A stretch of 64,000 bases of DNA from JAANXG01 sp049583715. GTDB taxonomy: Bacteria > Pseudomonadota > Gammaproteobacteria > Arenicellales > JAANXG01. The notes beneath the pieces are model-generated. The model did not search any database, had not been told where the DNA came from, and saw nothing but the letters and a program-made list of their open reading frames with translations. The position numbers were made by a program, and so were the translations under genes. The stretch lies in the NCBI GenBank assembly GCA_049583715.1, contig JBAUWJ010000152.1, positions 1-64,000 on the forward strand, read 5' to 3'. Position 1 is the first letter of the stretch. Each line of letters begins with the position of its first letter. Shown here in pieces: positions 16,120 to 24,517 of the stretch.

Positions 16120-16214
16120 ACGGGTAGTATGCCAGAGAGGCTTGGGGCTGTTGCCGTGGCGGGCGCGCTTCCCCTAGAATCGCGCTTCTCTTTCAACTCG
16201 ATTGTGACAGACTT

Positions 16215-16775
16215 TTGAAAATCTCTGCGTTCGAGATCCGCGTCGGCAATTTGATGGAATATCAGGGCAAGCTGTGGCGGGTGCTCAAGAAGAATCACGT
16301 GAAGCCCGGAAAGGGCGGGGCCTTCGTGCAGGTCGAGCTGAAGGACATCGTTGGGGGGACCAAGCTCAACGAGCGCTTCCGTTCGGTGGACACCGTGGAG
16401 AAGGCCCACGTGGAGCCGAGGCAGATGGTATACCTCTACGCGGAGTCCGACGCCCTGGTGTTCATGGACAACGAGACCTTCGAGCAGATGCATATCCCCC
16501 GTGAGGACCTGGAGGACCAGCTCGGTTATCTCCTGCCCAATACCGAGGTCCAGGTGAACTTCCACAACGACGTGCCGATCGGGGTCGACCTGCCGGCGAA
16601 CGTGGTGCTGGAGGTGGTGGATACGGAGAGCGTGGTCAAGGGCCAGACGGCGACGGGCTCGGGCAAGCCGGCAGAGCTGGAGACGGGGCTCAAGGTCATC
16701 GTTCCGCCTTTCGTGGGCATCGGCGACAAGATCAAGGTGAATACCGATTCGGGGGAATACGTCGAGCGGGCGTAA
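16215..16775 (+). CDS. efp: Translation elongation factor P
   Basis: 186 residues from a TTG start (16215). KOW-like N-terminus FEIRVGNLMEYQGKLWRVLK, with the modifiable lysine loop HVKPGKGGAFVQVEL (Lys as in E. coli K34), then the two OB domains ending GDKIKVNTDSGEYVERA. It relieves ribosome stalling at polyproline. The lysine tip implies an EpmA/EpmB-type modification, but those genes are not in the window. It is transcribed away from the uracil-glycosylase gene. Confidence 0.96.
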   Translation: MKISAFEIRVGNLMEYQGKLWRVLKKNHVKPGKGGAFVQVELKDIVGGTKLNERFRSVDTVEKAHVEPRQMVYLYAESDALVFMDNETFEQMHIPREDLEDQLGYLLPNTEVQVNFHNDVPIGVDLPANVVLEVVDTESVVKGQTATGSGKPAELETGLKVIVPPFVGIGDKIKVNTDSGEYVERA

Positions 16776-16857
16776 TGCGCCTCGTTGGTGCGTTCAGGAC
16801 TTTGTGCGGTACAAAACACCGCTGTCCAGGCGTTCGCGAGCAGGCGGGCCGTGCCGG

Positions 16858-16968
16858 GCATGAACCAGGGAAGGGTCTTCGTCGGTACGCGGTAAATACA
16901 TCCCTGTAGGCTCCGCTGCCGCTATCCCTGCGGCAGAGGCCCGACGAAAACCCTTCCCCGGTCCATGC
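16858..16968 (+). repeat. Hairpin repeat family, copy A (111 bp)
   Basis: The left arm from GCATGAACCAGGGAAGGGTC and the right arm ending CCCTTCCCCGGTCCATGC pair over about 28 bp with three mismatches. The centre contains ATACATCCCTGTAGGCTCCG, shared with other copies at 33768, 33930, 37377 and 37720. It lies just after efp. It is too long and its loop too conserved for a simple terminator. Confidence 0.85.
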
Positions 16969-17099
16969 TTCACGGAGGTGCGGACCTCCCTGGCTACGTC
17001 GCTCCTCGGCGTCGACGGAGCTTGCGCGAAGGGTCCCCTCCCCTGCTGGACGAGTTCGAGGAGGGTGGGGATAGGACGACGCCTGGAGGCCGAACCGAA

Positions 17100-17451
17100 A
17101 GCATGGTGACCCCAAACACCGCCCCCTCACCCCAGCCCTCTGCCGAAAGGTCCCAAGGGAGAGGGAGCAACGTCCCCTCTCCCGCTGGCGCGAGAGGGTC
17201 AGGGTAAGGGTGGTTCCAAACACCGCCCCCTCGCCCCAGCCCTCTCGCGGTGGAAGAGGGAGCGATGTTCCCTCTCCCGCTGGCGGGACGACTCCAGGGA
17301 CGGAGGAGGTAGAGCGAAGCACGGAGCCGGAGCCGAGAGGGTTAGGGTGAGGGTGGTTTCGAACACTGCCCCCTCGCTCCAGAGAGGGAGCAACGTCCTC
17401 CCCCGCGCTGGCGCAGGCACAGCGAAGCCTGAAGCTAGACTCGAGAGGGTC
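17100..17451. repeat. Three degenerate tandem copies of a CCCTCACCCCAGCCCTCT...GAGAGGGTCAGGGT repeat
   Basis: Units begin near 17107, 17216 and 17361 with AAACACCGCCCCCTC and contain GAGGGAGCAACGTCC-like and CTCTCCCGCTGGCG-like blocks, ending GAGAGGGTYAGGGT. They differ by insertions (for example a GAAGCACGGAGCCGGAGCCG segment in unit 2). Each could fold through CCCTCTC/GAGAGGG pairing. No coding potential. With hairpin A and the MITE it fills the 845-bp efp-nagZ gap. Confidence 0.7.
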
Positions 17452-17587
17452 AGGGAAGCTCTGATTTATCGTCTGAGTTGTCATTGCGAGCGCAGCGAAG
17501 CAATCCAGCATGCCTGCCATTCCACGCTTTCAGGATTGCTTCGTCGCGTCGCTCCTCGCAATGACAGCATTGATCAGAGCTTCCTTA
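17452..17587. mobile_element. MITE-like element with terminal inverted repeats (complete copy)
   Basis: The ends AGGGAAGCTCTGATTTA and TGATCAGAGCTTCCTTA are inverted repeats (13 of 14 in the core). Inside is an imperfect hairpin, CATTGCGAGCGCAGCGAAGC ... TCGCTCCTCGCAATGACA (17480-17566). There is no ORF. The termini resemble those of IS5-like insertion sequences, so a transposase in trans is plausible. Other copies: 6376-6435 (half) and about 59900-60016. Confidence 0.7.
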
Positions 17588-17620
17588 GGGGGATGAGGGC
17601 GGGTCCACAAGCACCGCCTC

Positions 17621-18640
17621 TCACCCCATCGTCAAGGATGCCCGCTTCACCGACTTGCGAGCCGCCTCCAGGGCCCGTGGAGCCAGAGGCCTGTGGTCGA
17701 CGTAAAGAGACCATATCTTGTCCTCCATGTCGTCCAGCGCCCATGTGTCCCGTCCTTCACTCATGAGCTTGTCCACCGCGGGAAGCTCGTGGCACACGAT
17801 CAGGAGGTCACAGCTCGCGTCGAGGGCTCTTTGGCAGCGCTCCGGCAGCGGCTCGGCACCGGCGCCGGCCATGCTGAGGTCGTCGCTGAACACGGCGCCC
17901 TGAAATCCCAGCTCGTCCTTCAAGACGTTGCGTATCCAGAACGAGGAATAGCTCGGGATCTGCGGGCTGATCTTCGGATAGACGACGTGGGCGAGCATCA
18001 CGCCTCCCAACTGACCGGCGAGTGAGGCGTAGGGTACGAGGTCGCAGGCGCGCAGGTCGTCCAGGGAACGCTGGTCCTCGGGAAGCTCGGTGTGGGAGTC
18101 GGCACCGATTCCGCCGTGGCCGGGGAAGTGCTTACCGACCGCGGCCATGCCGGCCTCGTTCATACCGCTGATGTACCCCGACGCAAGGGCATGTACCCCT
18201 TCGGGGTCGGAATGGAACGCCCGGTCGCCGATCACCTCGCTGTCACAGCTCAGGACGTCCAATACGGGAGCGAAGGAGAGGTCCACGCCGCAGTCGATCA
18301 GCTCACCGGCCATGACCAGGCCGATATCACGGGCCAGCCGCCCGCCTTCGGCGGGGTTCGACTCGTAAAGCCGGCCACAGGCCGCGGCGGGCGGCAGGCG
18401 GGTGAATCCATCCCGGAAGCGCTGGACGCGGCCGCCTTCCTGGTCCACGGTCACCAGCAATGGAGGGGACCGCAGCCCCTTGATCTCCCGCACCAGCGAG
18501 CGGAGCTGGCTCTTGTGCTGGAAGTTGTGGCTGAAGAGGATGACCCCGCCTGCCAGGGGATGCCGCAGGCGTTTTCTGTCGTCCTCACTGAGAGACAGGC
18601 CGCCGGCCAGGTCGATGATGAGGGGTCCCAGGCTTGCCAC
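17621..18640 (-). CDS. nagZ: Beta-N-acetylhexosaminidase (GH3), peptidoglycan recycling
   Basis: 339 residues, usual length. LLVTVDQEGGRVQRF, AAVGKHFPGHGGIGADSHTELP (the NagZ KHFPGHG loop with the catalytic His) and GAVFSDDLSMAGA (nucleophile Asp) are all present. It cleaves GlcNAc from anhydro-MurNAc peptides in the cytoplasm. The L,D-transpeptidase gene starts 9 bp upstream of its ATG on the same strand (both leftward), suggesting a cell-wall operon. Confidence 0.96.
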   Translation of the reverse strand: MASLGPLIIDLAGGLSLSEDDRKRLRHPLAGGVILFSHNFQHKSQLRSLVREIKGLRSPPLLVTVDQEGGRVQRFRDGFTRLPPAAACGRLYESNPAEGGRLARDIGLVMAGELIDCGVDLSFAPVLDVLSCDSEVIGDRAFHSDPEGVHALASGYISGMNEAGMAAVGKHFPGHGGIGADSHTELPEDQRSLDDLRACDLVPYASLAGQLGGVMLAHVVYPKISPQIPSYSSFWIRNVLKDELGFQGAVFSDDLSMAGAGAEPLPERCQRALDASCDLLIVCHELPAVDKLMSEGRDTWALDDMEDKIWSLYVDHRPLAPRALEAARKSVKRASLTMG

Positions 18641-18649
18641 GGCCGGCTC

Positions 18650-19129
18650 CTACTCCCGGATGGCGACGGGGGTGCCCGCCGGCACCCGGTCGAACAATTC
18701 CAGTATGTCGCGATTGCGCATCTTGATACAGCCGTGGGACCCGGGCACGCCCATGGGGTCCTCGTCCGGCGCGCCGTGGATGTAGATGTAGCGGCGCATG
18801 GTGTCCACGCCGCCCAGGCGGTTGAACCCGGGCTCCAGGCCGCTCAGCCACAGGATTCGGGTGAGTATCCAATCGCGCTCGGGAAACCGGCGACGCAGCT
18901 CCGGGCTGTAGATCTCGCCGGTGGGTCGCCGGCCCCGGAAGACGGTGTTCACCGGACAGCCGGCACCGATCCGGGCGCGGATCCGGTGGGCGCCGCGTGG
19001 GGTACATTCGCTGCCGTCGCGCTCCCCGGGACCGTTGCGGGCGGTTGAGACCTCGTAGGTTTCGAGCACCTCCCCCCGTTCGTCCAGGAGCTGCATCCGC
19101 TGCCGCGACAAGGAGACGTCGAGCCTCAT
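18650..19129 (-). CDS. L,D-transpeptidase (YkuD domain)
   Basis: 159 residues. The active-site motif HGAPDEDP...SHGCIKMRNRDILEL (about 117-141) matches H-x-S-x-G-C of YkuD domains, with Cys as nucleophile. No convincing signal peptide is seen (MRLDVSLSRQRMQLLDERGE), so this is a minimal catalytic domain of the ErfK/YbiS-like type without a LysM. It sits between nagZ and a low-Mr phosphatase gene. Confidence 0.88.
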   Translation of the reverse strand: MRLDVSLSRQRMQLLDERGEVLETYEVSTARNGPGERDGSECTPRGAHRIRARIGAGCPVNTVFRGRRPTGEIYSPELRRRFPERDWILTRILWLSGLEPGFNRLGGVDTMRRYIYIHGAPDEDPMGVPGSHGCIKMRNRDILELFDRVPAGTPVAIRE

Positions 19130-19132
19130 GCT

Positions 19133-19618
19133 CTACAGCGAGTGGGCTCGCCGAAGCTCGTGCAGCAGGCCTTCGCACGCGTCCTCGATCATATCCAGGA
19201 CCCGCTCGAAGCCGTTGGGGCCGCCGTAGTACGGATCGGGAACCTCGGTCTCGTCGAAGCCTGCCGAATACTCCATCAGCAGGCGGATCTTGTCATGCGG
19301 TCCGCCATTGATGAGGATCAGGTTCTGAAGGTTCTCCCGGTCCATAGCCAGCACGTAATCGTACGCGGCGATGTCCTCCGGGCCAGCCCGCCGGCCGCGC
19401 ATCCAGGACAGATCCATACCACGCCGCCACGCCGCCTCCTGGGCACGCTGGTCCGGCGGCGAGCCGATGTGGTAGGCGTGGGTCCCCGCCGAATCCACCT
19501 CCACCGCCGATTCCAGGTTCTCGCGCGCCAGGAGTCGGCGGAATACGCCCTCCGCCGTCGGAGATCGGCAGATATTGCCGAGACAGACGAACAAAACCTT
19601 GACCATGTGCTGGCTCAC
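19133..19618 (-). CDS. Low-molecular-weight protein-tyrosine phosphatase
   Basis: 161 residues. VLFVCLGNICRSPTAEGVF carries the P-loop C-x5-R-S motif near the N-terminus, and EVPDPYYGG supplies the general-acid Asp. Such enzymes often dephosphorylate Wzc-type kinases (Wzb role), but here it sits with kdsB and nagZ, some 30 kb from the Wzc gene in this window. The start overlaps the kdsB stop (4 nt). Confidence 0.92.
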   Translation of the reverse strand: MSQHMVKVLFVCLGNICRSPTAEGVFRRLLARENLESAVEVDSAGTHAYHIGSPPDQRAQEAAWRRGMDLSWMRGRRAGPEDIAAYDYVLAMDRENLQNLILINGGPHDKIRLLMEYSAGFDETEVPDPYYGGPNGFERVLDMIEDACEGLLHELRRAHSL

Positions 19619-20352
19619 CCCGTCTCCACTTCGTGACGGAACCGCTCGAGGTCGCCGGGTGTATCTATGCCCGGCGGAACCGTGAGCGGCGTAATGTGGA
19701 CGGCGATCCGGTCACCGTATTCGAGCGCCCGTAGCTGCTCCAGGCACTCCGTTCTCTCGAGCACCGTGGGCGGCCTGCTGGTGAACTGCCGGAGGTAAGC
19801 GTAACGGTACGCGTAGATCCCGAGGTGACGATACACTGCGGCGTCCCCGGGAACCTGCCTCGGGTAGGGAATCCGGGAGCGGGAGAAATACAGGGCATCG
19901 CCGTTGCGGGCGCACACCACCTTCACGACGTTGGGATTGTCCATGTCGGCCTCCTCGCGCAGGACGTGAGCTGCGGTGGCGATGCTCGCACCGGATGACT
20001 CCGCCAACGCCCGTGCCACGTCCGCGACCAGCTCGCCGGGCATGTGAGGCTCGTCGCCCTGAAGGTTGACGATCACGGTGCTCGGATCGAGCGCCAGAAG
20101 CGCAGCGGCTTCGCAGATGCGGTCCGTCCCGGAAGCGTGCCGGGGGCTGGTCATGCAGGCCTCGGCGCCAAACGATTCCGCCTTTGCCGCCACCCGTTCG
20201 TCGTCGGTGGCGATCACCACCCGCCGCGCGCCGCTGCGGCAGGCCGCCTCGTAGACCCACTGGATGAGGGGACGACCCGCGGCCTCGGCGAGAGGCTTGC
20301 CCGGCAGCCGGGTGGAATCGAACCGGGCCGGAATGAACACACTGAATTCCAT
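19615..20352 (-). CDS. kdsB: 3-deoxy-manno-octulosonate cytidylyltransferase
   Basis: 245 residues. It opens FSVFIPARFDSTRLPGKPLAEAAGRPLIQWVYEAA, the CMP-KDO synthetase nucleotide-binding N-terminus. VVIATDDERVAAKAESFGA, HASGTDRICEAA and VNLQGDEPHMPGELV are diagnostic KdsB motifs. It activates KDO for lipopolysaccharide inner core synthesis. It lies in a run with ycaR, lpxK and msbA. Confidence 0.97.
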   Translation of the reverse strand: MEFSVFIPARFDSTRLPGKPLAEAAGRPLIQWVYEAACRSGARRVVIATDDERVAAKAESFGAEACMTSPRHASGTDRICEAAALLALDPSTVIVNLQGDEPHMPGELVADVARALAESSGASIATAAHVLREEADMDNPNVVKVVCARNGDALYFSRSRIPYPRQVPGDAAVYRHLGIYAYRYAYLRQFTSRPPTVLERTECLEQLRALEYGDRIAVHITPLTVPPGIDTPGDLERFRHEVETG

Positions 20353-20369
20353 CCAGGTGCGATGGCGGC

Positions 20370-20564
20370 CTATTTCCTCAGCCGCTGGACTTCTTCGTCC
20401 GTCAAGGGACGGGCCTCGTCCTCGAGCATGATCGGGATGCCGTCCCGTATGGGATAGGCGAGACGGGCCGACTTGCTGATCAGCTCCTGGTGCTCCTTGT
20501 CGTAGATCAATGGGCCCTTGGTGACGGGGCAGACCAGAATGTCCAGCAGTTTCTTGTCGATCAT
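20370..20564 (-). CDS. ycaR: Trm112-family small protein (YcaR)
   Basis: 64 residues from ATG 20564, MIDKKLLDILVCPVTKGPLIYD. The single CxxT/CPVTKG variant of the Trm112 fold is present, with LAYPIRDGIPIMLEDEAR. The longer frame up to 20660 lies inside lpxK and is not conserved. The start overlaps the lpxK stop (ATGA). YcaR is a conserved companion between lpxK and kdsB in gammaproteobacteria. Confidence 0.92.
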   Translation of the reverse strand: MIDKKLLDILVCPVTKGPLIYDKEHQELISKSARLAYPIRDGIPIMLEDEARPLTDEEVQRLRK

Positions 20565-21559
20565 GGTTTCAGCAGCTCGATCAGCTTGTCGTCGAATCCG
20601 GTATCCACATGGGTGGAAGTCGCCGCATACCAGGCATCCTCCAGCTTCATATCCCGGCATTTTACCGCATCCTTCTCCGTCATCACGATGGGAGCGCCGT
20701 CGAGGCCGGAGAAGTCTTCCCGCCGGTAGCGGTGATGGTCCGGGAAGGGATGGGCTTGAACGTTCAGCCCCAGCCCGCGGAGCGCGTCGAAAAACCCATC
20801 GGGATTACCCGTTCCCGCCACCGCGTGCACCCGCCGGCCCTCGAAATCGCCGGCCGGCCGCCGGCCGCCTCCGCCCAGATGAATGAATCCCTCGATACGA
20901 ATCTCCATTCGATAAGCGCCCGGCTTCGTCCCTTCACGATCCGCCACACCGCCGTATACGACCAGGTCGACTTCCTTCAAACGGCTGCGAGGCTCGCGCA
21001 GCGGACCCGCCGGCAGGCAAAAGCCGTTCCCGAAGGGTGCGGCTCCGCCGACGACGGCGATCTCGACCTGCCGGTCCATCCGATAGTGCTGCAGGCCGTC
21101 GTCCGATACGACGATGTCGCAGCCGAGCGCCGAGATGAGCTCGTTTACCCCGCGTGGCCGGTTGGGGTCCACGACCACTGGAATGTCGAGGTTCGCCGCC
21201 ATCATCGCCGGCTCGTCACCGCACTCCGACGGCGGCGTATTCCGGTCGACGATCAGCGGCAGCCACCGCGGTCTGCCGCCGTAGCCCCGGCTGACGATGC
21301 CCGGCCTGCGGTCCCGCGCGGCGAGCAGCCGCACCACGTGCATCACCAGCGGGGTCTTGCCGCTTCCGCCGACGGTGATGCCGCCGACGACCACCACCGG
21401 TTTCGCAAAAGTGACAGCCCGGCACGGACCGTGCGCGTAGCACATCCGCCGCAGGCGGATGATCGAGAGATAGACCCAGCTCAGCGGGACCAGCAGCCGG
21501 GTGGCGGGGCTGCGACCGCGCCACAGGTTCGACGCCGCGAGTCGAAACGGCCGGGCCAT
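20561..21559 (-). CDS. lpxK: Tetraacyldisaccharide 4'-kinase
   Basis: 332 residues. An N-terminal membrane-associated helix (LLVPLSWVYLSIIRLRRM) precedes the Walker A PVVVVGGITVGGSGKTPLVMHVV. IVSRGYGGRP, CDIVVSDDGLQHYRM and VMTEKDAVKC are LpxK signature stretches. It phosphorylates lipid A precursor at the inner membrane. It lies 4 bp downstream of msbA, in the usual msbA-lpxK operon. Confidence 0.97.
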   Translation of the reverse strand: MARPFRLAASNLWRGRSPATRLLVPLSWVYLSIIRLRRMCYAHGPCRAVTFAKPVVVVGGITVGGSGKTPLVMHVVRLLAARDRRPGIVSRGYGGRPRWLPLIVDRNTPPSECGDEPAMMAANLDIPVVVDPNRPRGVNELISALGCDIVVSDDGLQHYRMDRQVEIAVVGGAAPFGNGFCLPAGPLREPRSRLKEVDLVVYGGVADREGTKPGAYRMEIRIEGFIHLGGGGRRPAGDFEGRRVHAVAGTGNPDGFFDALRGLGLNVQAHPFPDHHRYRREDFSGLDGAPIVMTEKDAVKCRDMKLEDAWYAATSTHVDTGFDDKLIELLKP

Positions 21560-21563
21560 GGCG

Positions 21564-23333
21564 TCACACCGCGATGCGATGTTCTTCCATCTGCTGGGTC
21601 CGATACAGGCGCGTGTACAGGCCGCCCCCTTCGATGAGATCCCGGTGACGCCCCTCCTCCACCACCCTGCCCTCGCTCAGTACGAAGATTCGGTCGGCGT
21701 TCTCGACCGTGAACAGCCGGTGGGCGATGATGATGGTGGTGCGGTTGCGCGTCAGGTTCTCGGTAGCGTCGTGCACCAGCCGCTCTGACACTGAATCCAG
21801 GGATGACGTGGCCTCGTCCAGGATGAGAATGGGCGCATCCTTGTACAGGGCCCGTGCGATCGCCACGCGCTGGCGCTGGCCGCCCGACAGCCGTGCTCCC
21901 CGCTCCCCTACCGGGGTGTCCAGGCCCTTGGGCATGCGCTCCAGGAATTCGGAGACGTGGGCCGCGTGTACGACCTCGTCCAGCCGGTCGTCCGACTGCG
22001 CGGGAGAGCCGTAAAGGATGTTCGATCGAATGGTGCCCTCGAAGAGCATGGTCTCCTGGGTGACGAAGGCAAACTGCCTGCGCAGGCTCGCCAGGGTCAG
22101 CTCCCGGGTGTCGTGGCCGTCGAGACGCACCACGCCCGACGAGGGCTGGTAAAAGCCCAGCAACAGTGAAACCAGGGTGGACTTGCCGCTGCCCGACAAC
22201 CCCACCAGCGCCACCCGCTCCCCGGGGCGAATATGGATGTCGATATCCTTCACGGCCGGGAAGCGCGTCTTCTCGTAGGCGAATGTCACGTGATCCAGGT
22301 TCACCTCGCCCCGGGCGCGATCCACCTCGACCGTCCCCTCGTCCAGCTCCGGCTCTTCGTCCATGACGCCGAACATGCTCTTGGCGGCGGCGACGCCCAT
22401 CTGGATCTTTTCATTGACCTTGGCCAGCCGCTTCAGGGGCGCCGTCAGCATCATCACGGCCGTGACGTAGCTGACGAAGGTACCGGCGGTGACCGAATCG
22501 ATGCCGCTGCGGTTGACCGAGATGGTGATGACCAGGGCCAGTGCCGCCCCCATCACCACCACCACCATCGGCACCATGGCGGCGGCGACTGCTGCCTTGC
22601 GCATGGACTGGCGGCGGTTGTACTGGTTCGCCCGCTCGAAGGACGTCCTCTCCTGCTGCTGGGCGCCGAAGGTCTTGACCACCTGGTGACCATTGACCGT
22701 CTCCTTGGCGATCCTCGCGATGCCGGTCATGGAATCCTGGATGGATTCGCTGCTCTTTCGAAAGCGCCGCGCCGCCTTGCCGATACCCAGAGCCGTGAAC
22801 GGAGCGAACACCAGGAAGACCAGGGTCAACAGCCAGTCCAGGTACAACATCCAGCCGATCAGCGCCACCGAGGTCAGGAAATCCTTCACCGCCAGGGTCA
22901 GCGCATCCGTGGTGGCGGTGGCGGACTGCTCGACGTCGTAGATCAGTTTGGACACCAGGCCGGATGAGGAATGCCTGTCGTAGAAGTGAGAGGGGAGCTC
23001 GAGCATGCGGTCGAAGACCGCCTTGCGAAGGTCGAATACCACCTGCCTGCCCACCCAGGCCATGGTGTAGTCCGCCACGAATCCGGCCGCGGCGCGCATG
23101 AGCACCACCGCCATGATGAGCCAGGGAATCCAGGCGATGAAGGTCTTGTCCGGCTTCACGAAGCCGCTGTCCATGATGGGCTTGAACAGCGCGGCGAACC
23201 CGGTCTCCGACAGCGCCGTCAGCGCCATGGCGATCACCGACACCGTAAACACACCCTTGTAGGGACGGATACGAGCCAGCAGGCGCCGATACAACACGCC
23301 GCCGTCGCTGTAGGCTTGGCTCTTACGAGTCAC
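21564..23333 (-). CDS. msbA: Lipid A export ABC transporter (MsbA)
   Basis: 589 residues, GTG start overlapping the exbD stop by 4 nt. Six-helix ABC exporter TM domain, then the nucleotide-binding domain with Walker A ALVGLSGSGKSTLVSLLLGF, signature ARLSGGQRQRVAIARAL and Walker B PILILDEATSSLD. It flips lipid A-core across the inner membrane. The downstream lpxK supports the MsbA assignment over other half-transporters. Confidence 0.95.
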   Translation of the reverse strand: MTRKSQAYSDGGVLYRRLLARIRPYKGVFTVSVIAMALTALSETGFAALFKPIMDSGFVKPDKTFIAWIPWLIMAVVLMRAAAGFVADYTMAWVGRQVVFDLRKAVFDRMLELPSHFYDRHSSSGLVSKLIYDVEQSATATTDALTLAVKDFLTSVALIGWMLYLDWLLTLVFLVFAPFTALGIGKAARRFRKSSESIQDSMTGIARIAKETVNGHQVVKTFGAQQQERTSFERANQYNRRQSMRKAAVAAAMVPMVVVVMGAALALVITISVNRSGIDSVTAGTFVSYVTAVMMLTAPLKRLAKVNEKIQMGVAAAKSMFGVMDEEPELDEGTVEVDRARGEVNLDHVTFAYEKTRFPAVKDIDIHIRPGERVALVGLSGSGKSTLVSLLLGFYQPSSGVVRLDGHDTRELTLASLRRQFAFVTQETMLFEGTIRSNILYGSPAQSDDRLDEVVHAAHVSEFLERMPKGLDTPVGERGARLSGGQRQRVAIARALYKDAPILILDEATSSLDSVSERLVHDATENLTRNRTTIIIAHRLFTVENADRIFVLSEGRVVEEGRHRDLIEGGGLYTRLYRTQQMEEHRIAV

Positions 23334-23788
23334 TTTGGCAGATCTTCGTCCGATATCTTCTGTGTCGCGAAAGTGATGTTCGTGTAGCCCAGGCGACGGG
23401 CGATGTCCATGGCGCGTATGACGGATTCATGGGGCGTCTTGCGGTCCGCACGGATCACGGCCACCAGGTCCGTACGGTTGCCGCTCGCGGCCGCCAGCGC
23501 CCGATAAAGCGTCTTGCGGTCGGTGCCCAGCAGCTCCTTCGCGGAGGCGTCACCGGGACCCTTGACGGCGTAGACGCCCCCGGCGGTGATGTCTATCTCC
23601 AGGGTCTGGTTCTGCTTGTGCTCCACGGGCCGGTCAGTGGACTGCGGCAGTCGAATACGCAGCTCCGACTCCTTGGAAAACGTGGTGGATACCATGAAGA
23701 AGATCAGCAGCAGGAACACCACGTCGATCAGCGGCGCGAGATTGATCTCCACGTCGTCGCTCTGCTTGTCGCGGTCGGAAAACTTCAT
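23330..23788 (-). CDS. exbD: ExbD/TolR-family biopolymer transport protein
   Basis: 152 residues. INLAPLIDVVFLLLIFFMVSTTF near residues 15-37 is the single TM helix with the essential Asp, followed by a periplasmic domain. The N-terminal arm is Asp/Lys-rich. It partners with the upstream ExbB-like protein in a proton-driven motor. Its position before msbA is common in several gammaproteobacterial groups. Confidence 0.93.
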   Translation of the reverse strand: MKFSDRDKQSDDVEINLAPLIDVVFLLLIFFMVSTTFSKESELRIRLPQSTDRPVEHKQNQTLEIDITAGGVYAVKGPGDASAKELLGTDRKTLYRALAAASGNRTDLVAVIRADRKTPHESVIRAMDIARRLGYTNITFATQKISDEDLPK

Positions 23789-23803
23789 CGTCGCCGCCCT
23801 CCG

Positions 23804-24493
23804 TCAGTTCTTGATGTTGAGCGCGGCAGCGGGGCTCGCTGCCCGGTCGCCGTGAATGATCTCCACCAGGCGCAGCGCCTCCTGCTCCAGGCTGACCGTC
23901 AGCTCGTTCACCTTGCCCCGGAAGTAGCGGTAGAACATCAGGGCCGGAATGCCCACCGTCAGGCCCGCCGCCGTGGTGATCAGCGCCTGGGAGATGCCAT
24001 CGGCGAGCACGGTCGGATCACCCACGCCGTAGGTGGTAATGGCCGCGAATACCTTGATCATGCCGATGACGGTGCCGAGCAGCCCCAGCAGGGGTGTGAT
24101 CGCGGCGATGGTGCCCAGGGAGTTCAGGAAACGCTCGAGCTCGTGGACGACGTGTCGTCCCGCCTCCTCGATGGCGTCTTTCATCACATAACGCCCGCTG
24201 CCGAGGTTTTCCAGCCCGGCGGCGAGTATCCGACCCAGCGGAGAGTTCTCTCGAATCGCCTGGATACGCGCGGGATTCAGATCCCGGCGCTCAATGAGCT
24301 GCTGCACTTCCGCGGTCAGGTCGGAAGGCGTGACAGCGCGGCGGTTCAAGGTCCAGAACCGTTCGCATACGATGGCTACGGCGATTATGGAGCAGGCCAG
24401 GATCGGCCACATCAACAAGCCGCCGGATCGGAAAAGCTCGAGCACCTTGAATATGTTCCTGGGTGTGGGAATCTGGGCGGCAAAGTGTATCAA
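23804..24493 (-). CDS. exbB: ExbB/TolQ-family (MotA-like) proton channel protein
   Basis: 229 residues, three TM segments: LLMWPILACSIIAVAIVCERF near residue 30, IAAITPLLGLLGTVIGMIKVF near 130, and LITTAAGLTVGIPALMFYRYF near 170. The LLGLLGTVIGM and TTAAGL motifs are family hallmarks, with the channel Thr. The ExbD gene follows 15 bp downstream. Confidence 0.94.
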   Translation of the reverse strand: MIHFAAQIPTPRNIFKVLELFRSGGLLMWPILACSIIAVAIVCERFWTLNRRAVTPSDLTAEVQQLIERRDLNPARIQAIRENSPLGRILAAGLENLGSGRYVMKDAIEEAGRHVVHELERFLNSLGTIAAITPLLGLLGTVIGMIKVFAAITTYGVGDPTVLADGISQALITTAAGLTVGIPALMFYRYFRGKVNELTVSLEQEALRLVEIIHGDRAASPAAALNIKN

Positions 24494-24517
24494 ATTGCGC
24501 CCGTTGTATGCGCAGGT

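Noticed and set aside
14281..16218. 645-codon plus-strand open frame
   Set aside because: Antisense to uvrC and the uracil-DNA glycosylase gene.
17100..17451. Tandem repeats as a possible CRISPR array
   Set aside because: Units are long, few and degenerate, with no constant short repeat and spacer pattern and no cas genes nearby.
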